From CAYNLG01 sp964397995 (lineage in GTDB: Bacteria; Planctomycetota; Phycisphaerae; FEN-1346): a stretch of 37,215 bases of DNA. This document shows positions 13,686 to 21,429 of the stretch, in pieces. The position numbers and the translations under genes were made by a program. A model generated the notes under the pieces. It was given only the letters and a program-made list of their open reading frames with translations. It was not told where the DNA came from and did no database searches. Each line of letters begins with the position of its first letter. The first letter of the stretch is position 1. Location of the stretch: NCBI GenBank assembly GCA_964397995.1, contig CAYNLG010000033.1, positions 1 through 37,215 of the forward strand, in the 5' to 3' direction.

Positions 13686-14552
13686 ATGAGCGTGACCCCG
13701 TCGGACGTCCCCGTCAAGCGACTGCGCCTCACGGTCCTGGTCGAGAACACGAGCCGGCGGCGGGGCCTGCGAAGCGAGCACGGGTTCGCGGCGCTCCTCG
13801 AGGGCGAGGGCGGGACAGTCCTCTTCGACACGGGGGCCACGGTGGAGACCCTCGCCCACAACGCGGCCGCACTCGACGCGCGTCTGGGCGAGGCCGGCAC
13901 CATCGTGCTCAGCCACGGCCACTACGACCACACGGGCGGGCTGGCGGCCGCGCTCGCGGCAGCCCCCGAAGCGACGGTCTGCCTGCACCCCCTGACGGAC
14001 GCCCCGCGGTACGGCAGCCGCCTGGGGCTGAAGAAGGCGATCGGCCTGCCGAAAGCGGCCCGGGCGGCTCTCGCGGAAGCCGAGAGGCGGACGCTCGAGG
14101 CCCCGCTCGTCCTTCCGGAAGGAATGCTGCTGAGCGGCCCGATTCCCGGCCCGCCCTCGCCGACCGAGGCGGGGTTTCTTGTGGAGCTGGACGGTCGTCC
14201 GCAGCCGGACCGCTTCACCGACGAACTGTTCCTGCTGGCCCATACGCCCGAAGGCTGGGTGCTCGTGACGGGCTGTTGCCACCGGGGCCTGCCGAACACG
14301 CTTGCCCACGCTCGCGGCCTGACGGGAGGCGACCCGGTGGCCGTCCTCGTCGGCGGCTTCCACCTGAAGCGGTCTGACGCGGCCACGCTCGACGCGGCAA
14401 CGGCGGCCGTCAACGCGGCCGGCGTCCGGACGGTGGCGGGCGGCCACTGCACGGGCGAGAAGGCCTTGGCGGCGCTGGCGTCCGGCATCGACGCCGAGGT
14501 GGTGCCGCTCGAGGTCGGCCTGGCGCGAACCTGGGGCGGACGGCCGGATTGA
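13686..14552 (+). CDS. Metallo-beta-lactamase-fold hydrolase (MJ0301-like)
   Basis: 288 residues. Metal ligands are clear: HGHYDH at 77-82, a conserved TGCCHRG with a ligand His, and a final GGHCTGEKAL. The surrounding segments (FDTGA, LSHGHYDHTGGL, LSGPIP, DELFLLA, GWVLVTGC) match the subfamily annotated as 7,8-dihydropterin-6-yl-methyl-4-(beta-D-ribofuranosyl)aminobenzene 5'-phosphate synthase. That name comes from an archaeal protein and may not describe the reaction here. The family often sits beside MTH1175/NifX and Mrp genes in anaerobes. It starts 13 nt after the FmdB-like gene. Its stop codon overlaps the -35 box of the promoter for the next genes. Confidence 0.85.
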   Translation: MSVTPSDVPVKRLRLTVLVENTSRRRGLRSEHGFAALLEGEGGTVLFDTGATVETLAHNAAALDARLGEAGTIVLSHGHYDHTGGLAAALAAAPEATVCLHPLTDAPRYGSRLGLKKAIGLPKAARAALAEAERRTLEAPLVLPEGMLLSGPIPGPPSPTEAGFLVELDGRPQPDRFTDELFLLAHTPEGWVLVTGCCHRGLPNTLAHARGLTGGDPVAVLVGGFHLKRSDAATLDAATAAVNAAGVRTVAGGHCTGEKALAALASGIDAEVVPLEVGLARTWGGRPD

Positions 14553-14577
14553 CACTGCGCCTCGGCGCCGATAGACT
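14549..14577 (+). promoter_or_regulatory. Promoter of the permease/TIGR03943 pair
   Basis: Consensus TTGACA (14549-14554, overlapping the MBL stop codon), 17-bp spacer, TAGACT (14572-14577). It allows the permease pair to be expressed apart from the upstream cluster. Confidence 0.6.
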
Positions 14578-14611
14578 TCCCGCGCCCCACGACCCGGAGA
14601 CCGTTTGACCC

Positions 14612-15643
14612 GTGGCCGAGCGCGTCTACAGCGGAATCAGCCGGGCCGACAAGATCAAAATCGGCCTCCTGGTGGCCTTGGTGGCCGCCGTCCCGACGTG
14701 GATTGTCGCGGGATTCGTCCGCGACCGCCTGGAGGTCTTCTTCTCCGGGGCGCGGACCCTGGTCTTCGGCCAGGTGATGATGGCCATCCTGCTGGAGGCG
14801 GTCCCGTTCGTGCTGATCGGGGCCATCGTCTCGGGCACGGTCGAGGTCTTCGTCGCGCCGGAGCGGCTGGCAAGCGTCGTGCCGAGGCGGCTGGGGTCGC
14901 GGCTCGCGCTGGCCGCCGCCGCGGGCCTCTTGTTCCCGGTGTGCGAGTGCGGGGTGGTGCCGCTGGTGCGGCGGCTGATCCGCAAAGGCCTGCCGCTCGA
15001 GATGGCCATGGTGTTCCTGCTGGCCGCGCCGATCGTAAACCCGACGGTCATCGCGTCGACGTTCGCGGCATTCGTGGGGCAGGACACGTGGCTGGCCATG
15101 CCTGTGGCCCGCGTCGGTGTCGGCGTGACGGTGGCGATGGCGACGGGGGCGGCCCTGCAGTGGTGGTCGCGGCGGCACCCGCTGGACGAAGCGAAGGTCG
15201 TGCCGGCCGGCGGCGCCCACACCCACGAGGGGCCCGCCCTGCTCCGCGTCCTCCAGGCCGTCGTCCACGACTTCATGCTCATCGGCGGCTACCTGCTGGT
15301 CGGGTCGATCCTGGCGGCCGCGTTTCAGTCCTTCGTTCCGCGCACGGCGCTCGTCGCCCTCGGGCAGACGCCGGTGGCGGCCACGGGGTCGATGATGGCC
15401 CTGGCGTACGGCCTGAACGTGTGCTCGGAGGCGGACGCGTTCATCGCGGCGGCGTTTTCGCAGTTCTCGTTCGCGTCGCGGCTGGCGTTCCTCGTCTTCG
15501 GGCCGATGCTGGACATGAAGCTGACGATGCTCTACCTGGGGGCGCTGCCCAAGCGGATGCTGCTGGCGGTGGTGTTCGTGGCGGGGCCGCTCGTGGTCAT
15601 CGTGTGCGAACTTGTGGGGCTCCTCTGGCAGGCGATCCGGTGA
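14612..15643 (+). CDS. ArsP/YraQ-type permease (PF03773 family)
   Basis: 343 residues, GTG start with CGGAG upstream. About eight hydrophobic segments in two halves. Half 1 carries the family motif PVCECGVVPLVRRLIRKGLP followed by FLLAAPIVNPTVI; half 2 carries GLNVCSEADAFIAAAF. Such permeases export metals, metalloids or organo-arsenicals, or work with a TIGR03943 partner as in Bacillus YcgR/YcgQ. The paired Cys motif in a membrane core suggests a soft-metal substrate. It is paired with the gene that starts 7 nt downstream, giving the standard two-component arrangement. A soluble His-containing loop (THEGPA) lies between the halves. The substrate is not determinable from sequence. Confidence 0.85.
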   Translation: MAERVYSGISRADKIKIGLLVALVAAVPTWIVAGFVRDRLEVFFSGARTLVFGQVMMAILLEAVPFVLIGAIVSGTVEVFVAPERLASVVPRRLGSRLALAAAAGLLFPVCECGVVPLVRRLIRKGLPLEMAMVFLLAAPIVNPTVIASTFAAFVGQDTWLAMPVARVGVGVTVAMATGAALQWWSRRHPLDEAKVVPAGGAHTHEGPALLRVLQAVVHDFMLIGGYLLVGSILAAAFQSFVPRTALVALGQTPVAATGSMMALAYGLNVCSEADAFIAAAFSQFSFASRLAFLVFGPMLDMKLTMLYLGALPKRMLLAVVFVAGPLVVIVCELVGLLWQAIR

Positions 15644-15650
15644 GGGACCG

Positions 15651-16457
15651 ATGACCGACGAGGCGAAACGCGAGCCGCACGGGCACCCGGCGACGGTGCT
15701 CACGTGGTGGGAACTCTGGCCGATGCTGGCCTGGGGGCTCTACTCGGTTCACCTGTACACCAGCGGCCGCATCCACTACCTGCTCCAGCCGCTCTACGCG
15801 AAGCTGGCCTTCGGCGGCGGGGTCGTGCTGCTGGCGGGGTTCGCGGTCGGTTGGGTCCACCGGTGGCGGACGTTGCGGCGGCACGGGCCGGTCGGGACGG
15901 CCGAGGCCGGGGCGGTCTGCCCGGCGTGCGCCGCTGAGCCCCCCGGCTGGGGCCGCATCGCCCGGAGCCTCGCGTTCATTGTACCGCTCGTCGTCGGGTT
16001 CTCGCTCCCGTCGCGGGGGATGAACTCGCTGGCCGCCGTGCAGTGGGGCGCGACCGATCCGTCGATGGTGGCTGAACTGGCCGCCCAGCGCGAGGCCCAG
16101 CAGGCCGAGGAACGGTCCGGGTACCCGTGGGTGAACCTGATCGGGGCGGCCCAGCGGCTGGGCGGCGACGCACCGGTCCGGGCGGGCACGCTCGGGTTCA
16201 TCGTGCGGCCGAAAGCAAAAGGCGACGCGGCCGCGCCGCCGGCGCTCCTCGTACGGTTCACGATGCGGTGCTGCGCGGCCTGCGCGCAACCGGTGGCGGT
16301 GCCGCTGGTGGCCGAGGACGCAGAGGCGGAGGCGGTCCTCGCGGGGCTGGAAGAGAACACGTGGGTGGAGGCGTACGGGCGGATCGACCCGGCCCGGGAG
16401 GCCTTCGTCGCGGAGCTGATCCTGCCGGTGCCCGAACCGGACCAGCCGTACCTCTAG
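15651..16457 (+). CDS. TIGR03943/DUF1980 (YcgQ-like) membrane partner of the permease
   Basis: 268 residues. The N-terminus has a TM helix (WPMLAWGLYSVHLY), a second hydrophobic helix (LAFGGGVVLLAGFAVGW), a short cytoplasmic loop with CPAC, and a third helix (SLAFIVPLVVGFSLP). The rest is an extracytoplasmic OB-like domain. The signature RFTMRCCAACAQPVAV corresponds to the RFxxxCCAADAxP motif of YcgQ-type proteins. It likely forms a complex with the permease encoded just upstream. Start ATG 15651 follows the permease stop by 7 nt. It ends 7 nt from the end of the convergent SO_0444-type gene. Confidence 0.8.
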   Translation: MTDEAKREPHGHPATVLTWWELWPMLAWGLYSVHLYTSGRIHYLLQPLYAKLAFGGGVVLLAGFAVGWVHRWRTLRRHGPVGTAEAGAVCPACAAEPPGWGRIARSLAFIVPLVVGFSLPSRGMNSLAAVQWGATDPSMVAELAAQREAQQAEERSGYPWVNLIGAAQRLGGDAPVRAGTLGFIVRPKAKGDAAAPPALLVRFTMRCCAACAQPVAVPLVAEDAEAEAVLAGLEENTWVEAYGRIDPAREAFVAELILPVPEPDQPYL

Positions 16458-16464
16458 GCGGCGT

Positions 16465-17643
16465 CTAGCCGGCGTCCGAGGCGCCCGCCTCCGTGGCCGC
16501 GCCGGCTTCGTGACAATCTTCGCAGGCCGCGGCCGCCTGTCCGCCGCGCGGCCAGCGGCGCCAGAGCCAGCGTCCGACGGCGGCCGCCAGCCACACGCCC
16601 AGGACCACCGCGCCGACGACCTTGAGCCACGCGGGCATCAGAGCGTGGTGCTCGGCGCCCGCGAGGTTCACGTCCCAAGCGATCACCAGGCTGTCGAGGG
16701 CCACGCCGAAGAGAATGCTCATCACGGCAATGGTCCCGACGTAGATGGCCGCCGACGCCTTGCCGAACATCTTGCCGACCGTGAGGACGGTGGCGAGGTT
16801 CGTCGCCGGGCCGACCAGGAGGAACACGAGGGCGGCGCCGGGGCTGAGACCCTTGGCAATCAGCATGGCGGCCATGGGCGTCGAGGCGGTCGCGCAAACG
16901 TAAAGCGGCAGGCCGACGGCCAACATGACGGCCATCGAGGCGGCGCGGCTGCCAAGGTAGCGCTCGAAGAACCCCTCCGGGACGAATGCGCCGATCAGGC
17001 CGGCCAGGAGGAGGCCAAGGGCAAGCGTCGGGCCGATCTCGTCGGCAAGCTCGACGGCCAGGAACCGCCAGAGCCGCCGCGCGCGACCGCCGAGGCCCTT
17101 GTCCAAAGCGTGGCCGTCGGCGCGGCACGTGCCGCCATCGTCAGCACACGCCTCGGCCGCTTCCTTGGCGTCGACGGTGCCCTCGGCGGCGCAGTGCGGG
17201 CACGGGGCGGGGGCCTCGGCCGGCGGGGCGTCCTTGCCGCGGAACGTCTCGATCAGACCGGCCGCAAAAGCGGTCGCCACCGCCGCCACCGGCCGCGCGA
17301 CCGCCATCACCGGCCCCATGAGGGCCCACGTAAAGGCGATGCTGTCGAAGCCGGTCTCCGGGGTGGAGATGAGGAACGAGACGGTGGCCCCGCGGCCGGC
17401 GCCCTTTTCGCGGAGCGCGGCCGCCGTGGGCAACACGCTGCAACTGCAGAGCGGCAGGGGCGCGCCAACGAGGGCGGCCTTGAGGACCGTGAGCGGCCCC
17501 CGCCCGCCCAGGTGCCGCGTCATCCAGCCCCGCGACACGAACAGGTGGACGAGGCCGGCCGCCACCAGGCCGATGAGGACATAGATGCCAGCCTCTTCGA
17601 GCATGAGCCAAGCGGCTTCGAGGATGGTCCAGAGGACGTTCAC
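16465..17643 (-). CDS. SO_0444 family Cu/Zn efflux permease
   Basis: 392 residues, GTG start after GGGAGG. Around eight TM helices in two halves. Half 1 carries APLPLCSCSVLPTAAALRE (Cys66, Cys68), then GATVSFLISTPETGFDSI; half 2 carries CATASTPMAAMLIAKG and LVGPATNLATV. These are the signatures of SO_0444-type transporters assigned to copper/zinc efflux. The central loop is Cys/His-rich (CPHC at about 157-160, then several Cys, Asp and His) and the C-terminus has CEDCHEAG, both plausible metal-binding or sensing sites. It belongs to the same PF03773 superfamily as the permease 800 bases away but to a different subfamily. Convergent with the TIGR03943 gene, separated by only 7 nt. Confidence 0.85.
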   Translation of the reverse strand: MNVLWTILEAAWLMLEEAGIYVLIGLVAAGLVHLFVSRGWMTRHLGGRGPLTVLKAALVGAPLPLCSCSVLPTAAALREKGAGRGATVSFLISTPETGFDSIAFTWALMGPVMAVARPVAAVATAFAAGLIETFRGKDAPPAEAPAPCPHCAAEGTVDAKEAAEACADDGGTCRADGHALDKGLGGRARRLWRFLAVELADEIGPTLALGLLLAGLIGAFVPEGFFERYLGSRAASMAVMLAVGLPLYVCATASTPMAAMLIAKGLSPGAALVFLLVGPATNLATVLTVGKMFGKASAAIYVGTIAVMSILFGVALDSLVIAWDVNLAGAEHHALMPAWLKVVGAVVLGVWLAAAVGRWLWRRWPRGGQAAAACEDCHEAGAATEAGASDAG

Positions 17644-17687
17644 GTCTCGCCTCCCGGGGCGTTGCGGTCGGGACCCCGCACTCGCTC

Positions 17688-17716
17688 ATTGTAGGGCGCG
17701 GCCGTGCCACGGATAA
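17688..17716 (-). promoter_or_regulatory. Candidate promoter of the SO_0444-type permease
   Basis: Minus strand -10 TACAAT (17693-17688) with a weak -35 TTATCC (17716-17711) at 17-bp spacing. The weak -35 suggests activator dependence, which would suit a metal-responsive gene. Confidence 0.4.
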
Positions 17717-17737
17717 AGGGGCGCGTCGCAAGGAAGC

Positions 17738-17765
17738 TTGACCGCCCCGCGCGGGGGCCTATACT
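17738..17765 (+). promoter_or_regulatory. Promoter of the TIM-barrel pair with a 12-bp palindrome in the spacer
   Basis: TTGACC (17738-17743), 16-bp spacer, TATACT (17760-17765). The spacer is nearly filled by the perfect palindrome CCCCGCGCGGGG (17745-17756). A dimeric regulator could sit between the two elements. Confidence 0.55.
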
Positions 17766-17823
17766 CGCCGCAACGGCGTTGCCGCGGCGCGGCTGCGCCC
17801 GCACGCACCCGGAGGAGACGGCA

Positions 17824-18591
17824 ATGGAATTCGGCGTATGCGCTGGGCCGGAGGAGGCGTCCTGGGCGGCGGAAGCGGGGGCGGACTTCATCGAGGGGCT
17901 GGTCCAGCCCGTCCTGAAGCCTGCCGAGAAGGAGTGGACGCCGCCTGTCCCCCCGGGCGAGCTGACCATCCCCCTGCCCGTCTACAACTGCTTCTTCCCG
18001 GGGTCGATGAAGATCACCGGGCCCGAGGTGGACCTGGCAGCGATCGCGGCGTACGCGCGGCGGACGTGCGAGCGGGCGGCCGCCATGGGGTCGGAGATGA
18101 TCGTCTTCGGCTCCGGGGCCGCACGCAAGGTCCCCGACGGTTGGCCGCGCGACCGCGCCGAGGACCAGCTCGTCGAAGCGATGCGGACGGTCGGACCGAT
18201 CGCCCGGGCCGCCGGGGTCACCATCGTCATGGAACCCCTGCACCGCCCCGAATCGAACATCCTGAACACGGTGGCCGAGGGGATGGACTACGTACGGCGG
18301 GCGGACGCGGCGGGCCTGGCGATGCTGGTGGACTTCTTCCACCTGGCGATCGAGCGGGAGCCGCTCGCGAACCTGGAGGACGCGGCACCGCAGCTGGTGC
18401 ACGTGCATATCGCCGAGCCCGAGGGTCGCACCCCGCCCCGCCCCGGCGGGACGGACTTCCGGCCGTTCCTCGCGAAGCTCAAGGCGGTCGGCTACGACCG
18501 GCGGATCAGCATCGAGTGCAAATGGAATGACAAGCGGAAGGAGCTCGCGCCCACGCTCGAGTATCTCCGCAACGAATGGCACGCTGTCTAG
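17824..18591 (+). CDS. Sugar phosphate isomerase/epimerase family TIM barrel (xylose isomerase-like)
   Basis: 255 residues, cytoplasmic, AP-endonuclease-2/xylose-isomerase-like TIM barrel. Conserved acidic and His metal ligands appear in VIMEPLHRPESNILN (Glu and His), LVDFFHLAIE (Asp, His), VHVHIAEPEG (His, Glu) and SIECKW (final Glu). These proteins isomerise keto-sugars, inosose or hydroxypyruvate; substrate cannot be fixed from sequence. The ATG chosen follows GGAGGAGA. The frame is open upstream to 17704, but that would overlap the promoter. A second, distantly related barrel follows after 28 nt, so the two likely act in one catabolic pathway. Confidence 0.8.
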   Translation: MEFGVCAGPEEASWAAEAGADFIEGLVQPVLKPAEKEWTPPVPPGELTIPLPVYNCFFPGSMKITGPEVDLAAIAAYARRTCERAAAMGSEMIVFGSGAARKVPDGWPRDRAEDQLVEAMRTVGPIARAAGVTIVMEPLHRPESNILNTVAEGMDYVRRADAAGLAMLVDFFHLAIEREPLANLEDAAPQLVHVHIAEPEGRTPPRPGGTDFRPFLAKLKAVGYDRRISIECKWNDKRKELAPTLEYLRNEWHAV

Positions 18592-18619
18592 CGACGAACG
18601 CCCAACCCGGGAGCAATGC

Positions 18620-19441
18620 ATGATCAGGCTCAGCGGTTTCGCCGACGAGATCGGCCCCGAACTCGACCTCCAGATCCAGACCCTGAAGACCGAAGGCGTC
18701 CGGTACCTGGAGCTGCGCGGCGTCTGGGAGACGAACGTCCTGGACCTCACAAACGACCAGCGGCGCGACGTCAAAGCCCGCTTGGCGGACGCGGGCATCG
18801 GCGTCTCGTCCATCGGCTCGCCCATCGGCAAGGTCCGCCTGGACGAGCCCTGGCAGGAACACCTTGACCGGTTCCGGGTGGCGCTGGACGCGGCGGAGTT
18901 TTTCGAGGCCCCGTACATCCGGATGTTCAGCTACTACGCGCCCGAGGGCGAGGCCGTCGCCGACCACCGCGACCAGGTCATCCGCCGCCTCAACGAGCAG
19001 GTCGAGCTGGCCCAGGGTCGGCCCGTCCAGCTCCTCCACGAGAACGAGAAAGGCATCTACGGCGAGGGCACCGAAGCCTGCCGCGACATCGCCGACAACG
19101 TTCCCGGCATGGGGCTGATTTTCGACCCGGCGAACTTCGTGCAGGCGGGAGTGCGGCCGGCGGAGGCGTGGCCGGTCCTCTGCGACCGCGTCGTCTACTT
19201 CCACATCAAGGACGCCCTCCTCGGGAGCGGCAAGGTCGTCCCGGCCGGCGAGGGCGACGGGGCGATTCCCGAGATCCTCCGCGACGCCATCTGCGCGCGA
19301 GGCTACGACGGGTTCCTTTCGCTGGAGCCGCACCTCAAGATCGCCGGCCACAGCACGGGCTTCAGTGGCCCGGACGGGTTCCGCACGGCGGCCAATGCCC
19401 TGAAGGCGATCCTGAAGGATCTGGACGTGGCGTTCGGCTAA
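18620..19441 (+). CDS. Sugar phosphate isomerase/epimerase family TIM barrel (second copy)
   Basis: 273 residues. Begins MIRLSGFADEIGPELDLQI, the typical opening of this family. Metal-ligand segments are LLHENEKGIYG (Glu), LIFDPANFVQAG (Asp), YFHIKDAL (His, Asp) and LSLEPHL (Glu). It shares the barrel plan, but little direct identity, with the gene 28 nt upstream, so this is an old duplication or recruitment rather than a recent tandem copy. The start is preceded by GGGAG about 8 nt upstream. It ends 25 nt from the end of the convergent DUF1080 lipoprotein gene. Related genes in Planctomycetota and Hydrogenedentes are common and mostly uncharacterised. Confidence 0.8.
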   Translation: MIRLSGFADEIGPELDLQIQTLKTEGVRYLELRGVWETNVLDLTNDQRRDVKARLADAGIGVSSIGSPIGKVRLDEPWQEHLDRFRVALDAAEFFEAPYIRMFSYYAPEGEAVADHRDQVIRRLNEQVELAQGRPVQLLHENEKGIYGEGTEACRDIADNVPGMGLIFDPANFVQAGVRPAEAWPVLCDRVVYFHIKDALLGSGKVVPAGEGDGAIPEILRDAICARGYDGFLSLEPHLKIAGHSTGFSGPDGFRTAANALKAILKDLDVAFG

Positions 19442-19466
19442 GGCGGCCGGCGGACCGACGGGCTCC

Positions 19467-20156
19467 TCAGCGGACGTCCGGTTGCCACAGGCGGATGTCG
19501 CGTAGCGCGGCCCCGGTCTCCCACGCGGTGATGCCCAGCGGGCGCGCGGCTTTCTGTTGCGGCCAGACCTCGAAGGCGTGCCCCGCGACGGGGTGCGCGA
19601 AGACCTCCTCGCCGTCGATCCAGGCGGTGACGGCCTCGTCATCCACACGCAGACGCAGCGCGTACCAGCGTCCGGTCACGAAGTCGCACCAGGTGGTGGT
19701 CCCGTTCTCGGCGGCGCTCATCCCGTCGACGTTCGACAGGCCCACGACCCCGCCGCCCCACCCGCCGACAATCCAGGTGACGAACCCGTCGCCGACCGGC
19801 ACCGTGAGGCCGCAGAAGAAGTCCTCGCCCTCGGTCCGCATGGCGTCGAGTTCGACCTCGAAGGGCGCGCGCGGCGGCTCGCCCGCCCAGACGACGCCGG
19901 TCAGCGACGCCCCGCGGCCGAGGCAGAGCGCGCCGTCATCGACGCGCACCGGGCCGCGCATGGCGTACTCGTCCTCGGCGAGGACCCGCCAACCGTCCAG
20001 GGAGGTGCCATCGAAGAGATACCGGAAGAGCCGGGCCTCGTCCACGATGCGCATCGGCGAGGCCCCCTGGCGGGCGTCGGGGGCGGCGTCTTCGGCGCGC
20101 CCGCCGGTACAGCCGGCGACGGCGACGGCCATCGCGACCAGACATGCGTGACGCAT
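19467..20156 (-). CDS. DUF1080-like (3-keto-disaccharide hydrolase fold) lipoprotein
   Basis: 229 residues. N-terminal MRHACLVAMAVAVAGC is a lipoprotein signal with lipobox VAGC (cleavage before the Cys). The mature part starts with a Thr/Gly-rich spacer, then LFDGTSLDGWR, the hallmark of DUF1080 concanavalin-like domains, with following beta-strand segments (FEVELDAMRT, GRWYALRLRV, VTAWIDGEEVF). DUF1080 proteins bind or cleave sugars at the cell surface and are expanded in Planctomycetota. An ATG lies two codons upstream, but AAGGGAG is 1 nt from it and 7 nt from the one used here. The ribosome site overlaps the stop codon of the PHP gene, so the two are coupled. Confidence 0.75.
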   Translation of the reverse strand: MRHACLVAMAVAVAGCTGGRAEDAAPDARQGASPMRIVDEARLFRYLFDGTSLDGWRVLAEDEYAMRGPVRVDDGALCLGRGASLTGVVWAGEPPRAPFEVELDAMRTEGEDFFCGLTVPVGDGFVTWIVGGWGGGVVGLSNVDGMSAAENGTTTWCDFVTGRWYALRLRVDDEAVTAWIDGEEVFAHPVAGHAFEVWPQQKAARPLGITAWETGAALRDIRLWQPDVR

Positions 20157-20168
20157 GGGCATGCTCCC

Positions 20169-21074
20169 TTACCCGCGGCGCTCCGCCAGGCGCGCCTTCA
20201 TCGCCTCGACCACGGCATAGCGGACGGCCACGCCGCCCGTCCCGACGCCGAGGCGGATGTCGGAGTCCGCCCGGCCATGCCAGTCGGTGCCGCCCGTCTC
20301 CAGCAGGCCCAGCCGCTGGGCGACGCCGCGGCAGGTCCGGGCGAACGACGGCCCGTGATCTGACGTCTGCGTCTCGACGGCGTCGAGGCCGAGCCCAACC
20401 AGGTGCTCAATGAAAGCAACGGTCGCGTCAAGCGACCGGTTGAGCTGCCGCGGGTGGGCGAGGCTCGCCAGCCCCCCGGCCCCGCGGATGACGCCCAGGG
20501 CGCGCTCCGGCTCGACCCGCTTGCGGTAGACGTACGCGGGCTTGCCCCGCCCAAGCACCCGGTCGAAGACCTGGTCCCACTCTTGGAAGTAGCCGCGCGC
20601 AAGAAGCGCCTTCGCGAAGTGGGCCCGGGTGACGCTCGTGCCTTTGGGCCCGGCGGTGACCTCGTCCATCGTCAGGGGCAGGCCCAGGCGATTGAGGCGC
20701 TCGAGAATCTGCCGGTTGCGGCGGTCGCGGCCCGAGCGGGCCTCGTCGAGGGTCTCGAGGAGCGATGCGTCGGCCGTGTCGATGAAGTAGCCGAGCACGT
20801 GGCACGCGCCGTCGTCGTACTCGCAGGAAATCTCGACGCCCGGGATGACTTCGATGCCGGCCGCCGGGCCGGCGGCCACGGCCTCCGCGACGCCCGCGAC
20901 CGTGTCGTGGTCGGTGACGGCAACGGCCCGGAGGCCCGCCTGGGCGGCCAAGCGGACGGCCTCGGCCGGCGGACAGACGCCGTCGCTGGCAGCGGTGTGG
21001 ACGTGCAGGTCGACCAGATCGGCCGCGCGCGTCTCGCGGTTGGCGGCCTCGTCGAACGGGGCGTCATGGGCCAT
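20169..21074 (-). CDS. PHP-domain phosphoesterase (RnaAM/TrpH-like)
   Basis: 301 residues, PHP family with metal ligands LHVH (His24, His26), SDG (Asp31), TDHD (Asp55-His56-Asp57), EVIPGVEIS (Glu) and later GGTDWHG (Asp, His). This pattern fits the stand-alone PHP proteins that hydrolyse 3',5'-nucleoside bisphosphates or short RNA 5' ends (E. coli RnaAM, formerly TrpH/YciV). The segments RAHFAKALLARGY and GGLASLAHPRQL are also typical. Length matches the family. It has its own promoter upstream, facing away from the tRNA promoter, and is followed by the DUF1080 gene. Confidence 0.85.
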   Translation of the reverse strand: MAHDAPFDEAANRETRAADLVDLHVHTAASDGVCPPAEAVRLAAQAGLRAVAVTDHDTVAGVAEAVAAGPAAGIEVIPGVEISCEYDDGACHVLGYFIDTADASLLETLDEARSGRDRRNRQILERLNRLGLPLTMDEVTAGPKGTSVTRAHFAKALLARGYFQEWDQVFDRVLGRGKPAYVYRKRVEPERALGVIRGAGGLASLAHPRQLNRSLDATVAFIEHLVGLGLDAVETQTSDHGPSFARTCRGVAQRLGLLETGGTDWHGRADSDIRLGVGTGGVAVRYAVVEAMKARLAERRG

Positions 21075-21111
21075 CGCGCATGTCCCTTCGTCGGCTGGGG
21101 CGGAGCAGGGA

Positions 21112-21141
21112 ACTGTACCGGGGCGGTGCGCGCGGCGTCAA
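21112..21141 (-). promoter_or_regulatory. Promoter of the PHP gene
   Basis: Minus strand TTGACG (21141-21136), 18-bp spacer, TACAGT (21117-21112), 38 nt before the start codon. It is divergent from the tRNA promoter 20 bp away. Confidence 0.5.
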
Positions 21142-21160
21142 GGGAGCATAGGCTTCGGGC

Positions 21161-21188
21161 TTGACTGCGCGGCGGGCATCCGTATGAT
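21161..21188 (+). promoter_or_regulatory. Promoter of tRNA-Gln
   Basis: TTGACT (21161-21166), 16-bp spacer, TATGAT (21183-21188). The tRNA begins 48 nt after the -10, leaving a 5' leader of about 40 nt for RNase P processing. Confidence 0.65.
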
Positions 21189-21235
21189 TGCAGCGGCCCA
21201 CACGCATGGGCGTCCAGAGTCCTGGCCGTACGGGC

Positions 21236-21309
21236 TGGGGATTGGTGTAATGGTAGCACAGATGACTCTGGATCATCTAGTCGGGGTTCGAGTCCCTGAT
21301 CCCCAGCCA
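21236..21309 (+). tRNA. tRNA-Gln, anticodon CUG
   Basis: All arms can be drawn: acceptor TGGGGAT with ATCCCCA (U1-A72, as expected of bacterial tRNA-Gln), D-arm GTG/CAC, anticodon stem GATGA/TCATC around the loop CTCTGGA (anticodon CTG), T-arm CGGGG/CCCTG with loop TTCGAGT, discriminator G, and a genome-encoded CCA. It reads CAG codons. It stands alone between its own promoter and a strong terminator. Confidence 0.95.
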
Positions 21310-21319
21310 TGAATGCCAC

Positions 21320-21356
21320 CCGCCCCGCCGGTCAGCCCGGCGGGGCGGTTCTTTCG
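21320..21356 (+). terminator. Intrinsic terminator of tRNA-Gln
   Basis: Perfect 12-bp stem CCGCCCCGCCGG (21320-21331) with CCGGCGGGGCGG (21337-21348), 5-nt loop, followed by TTCTTTC. The best terminator in the window. Confidence 0.85.
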
Positions 21357-21429
21357 ATGGGCTGCACAACGCTTCAGCGCCTGCCGCGGCCACGTGGCGT
21401 CCCCCCGAGGTGCCCGCGCCGTGACCGAA

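Noticed and set aside
21236..21356. tRNA-Gln as an integration site (att) for a mobile element
   Set aside because: No integrase and no repeat of the tRNA 3' end was noticed in the window; the tRNA has its own promoter and terminator.
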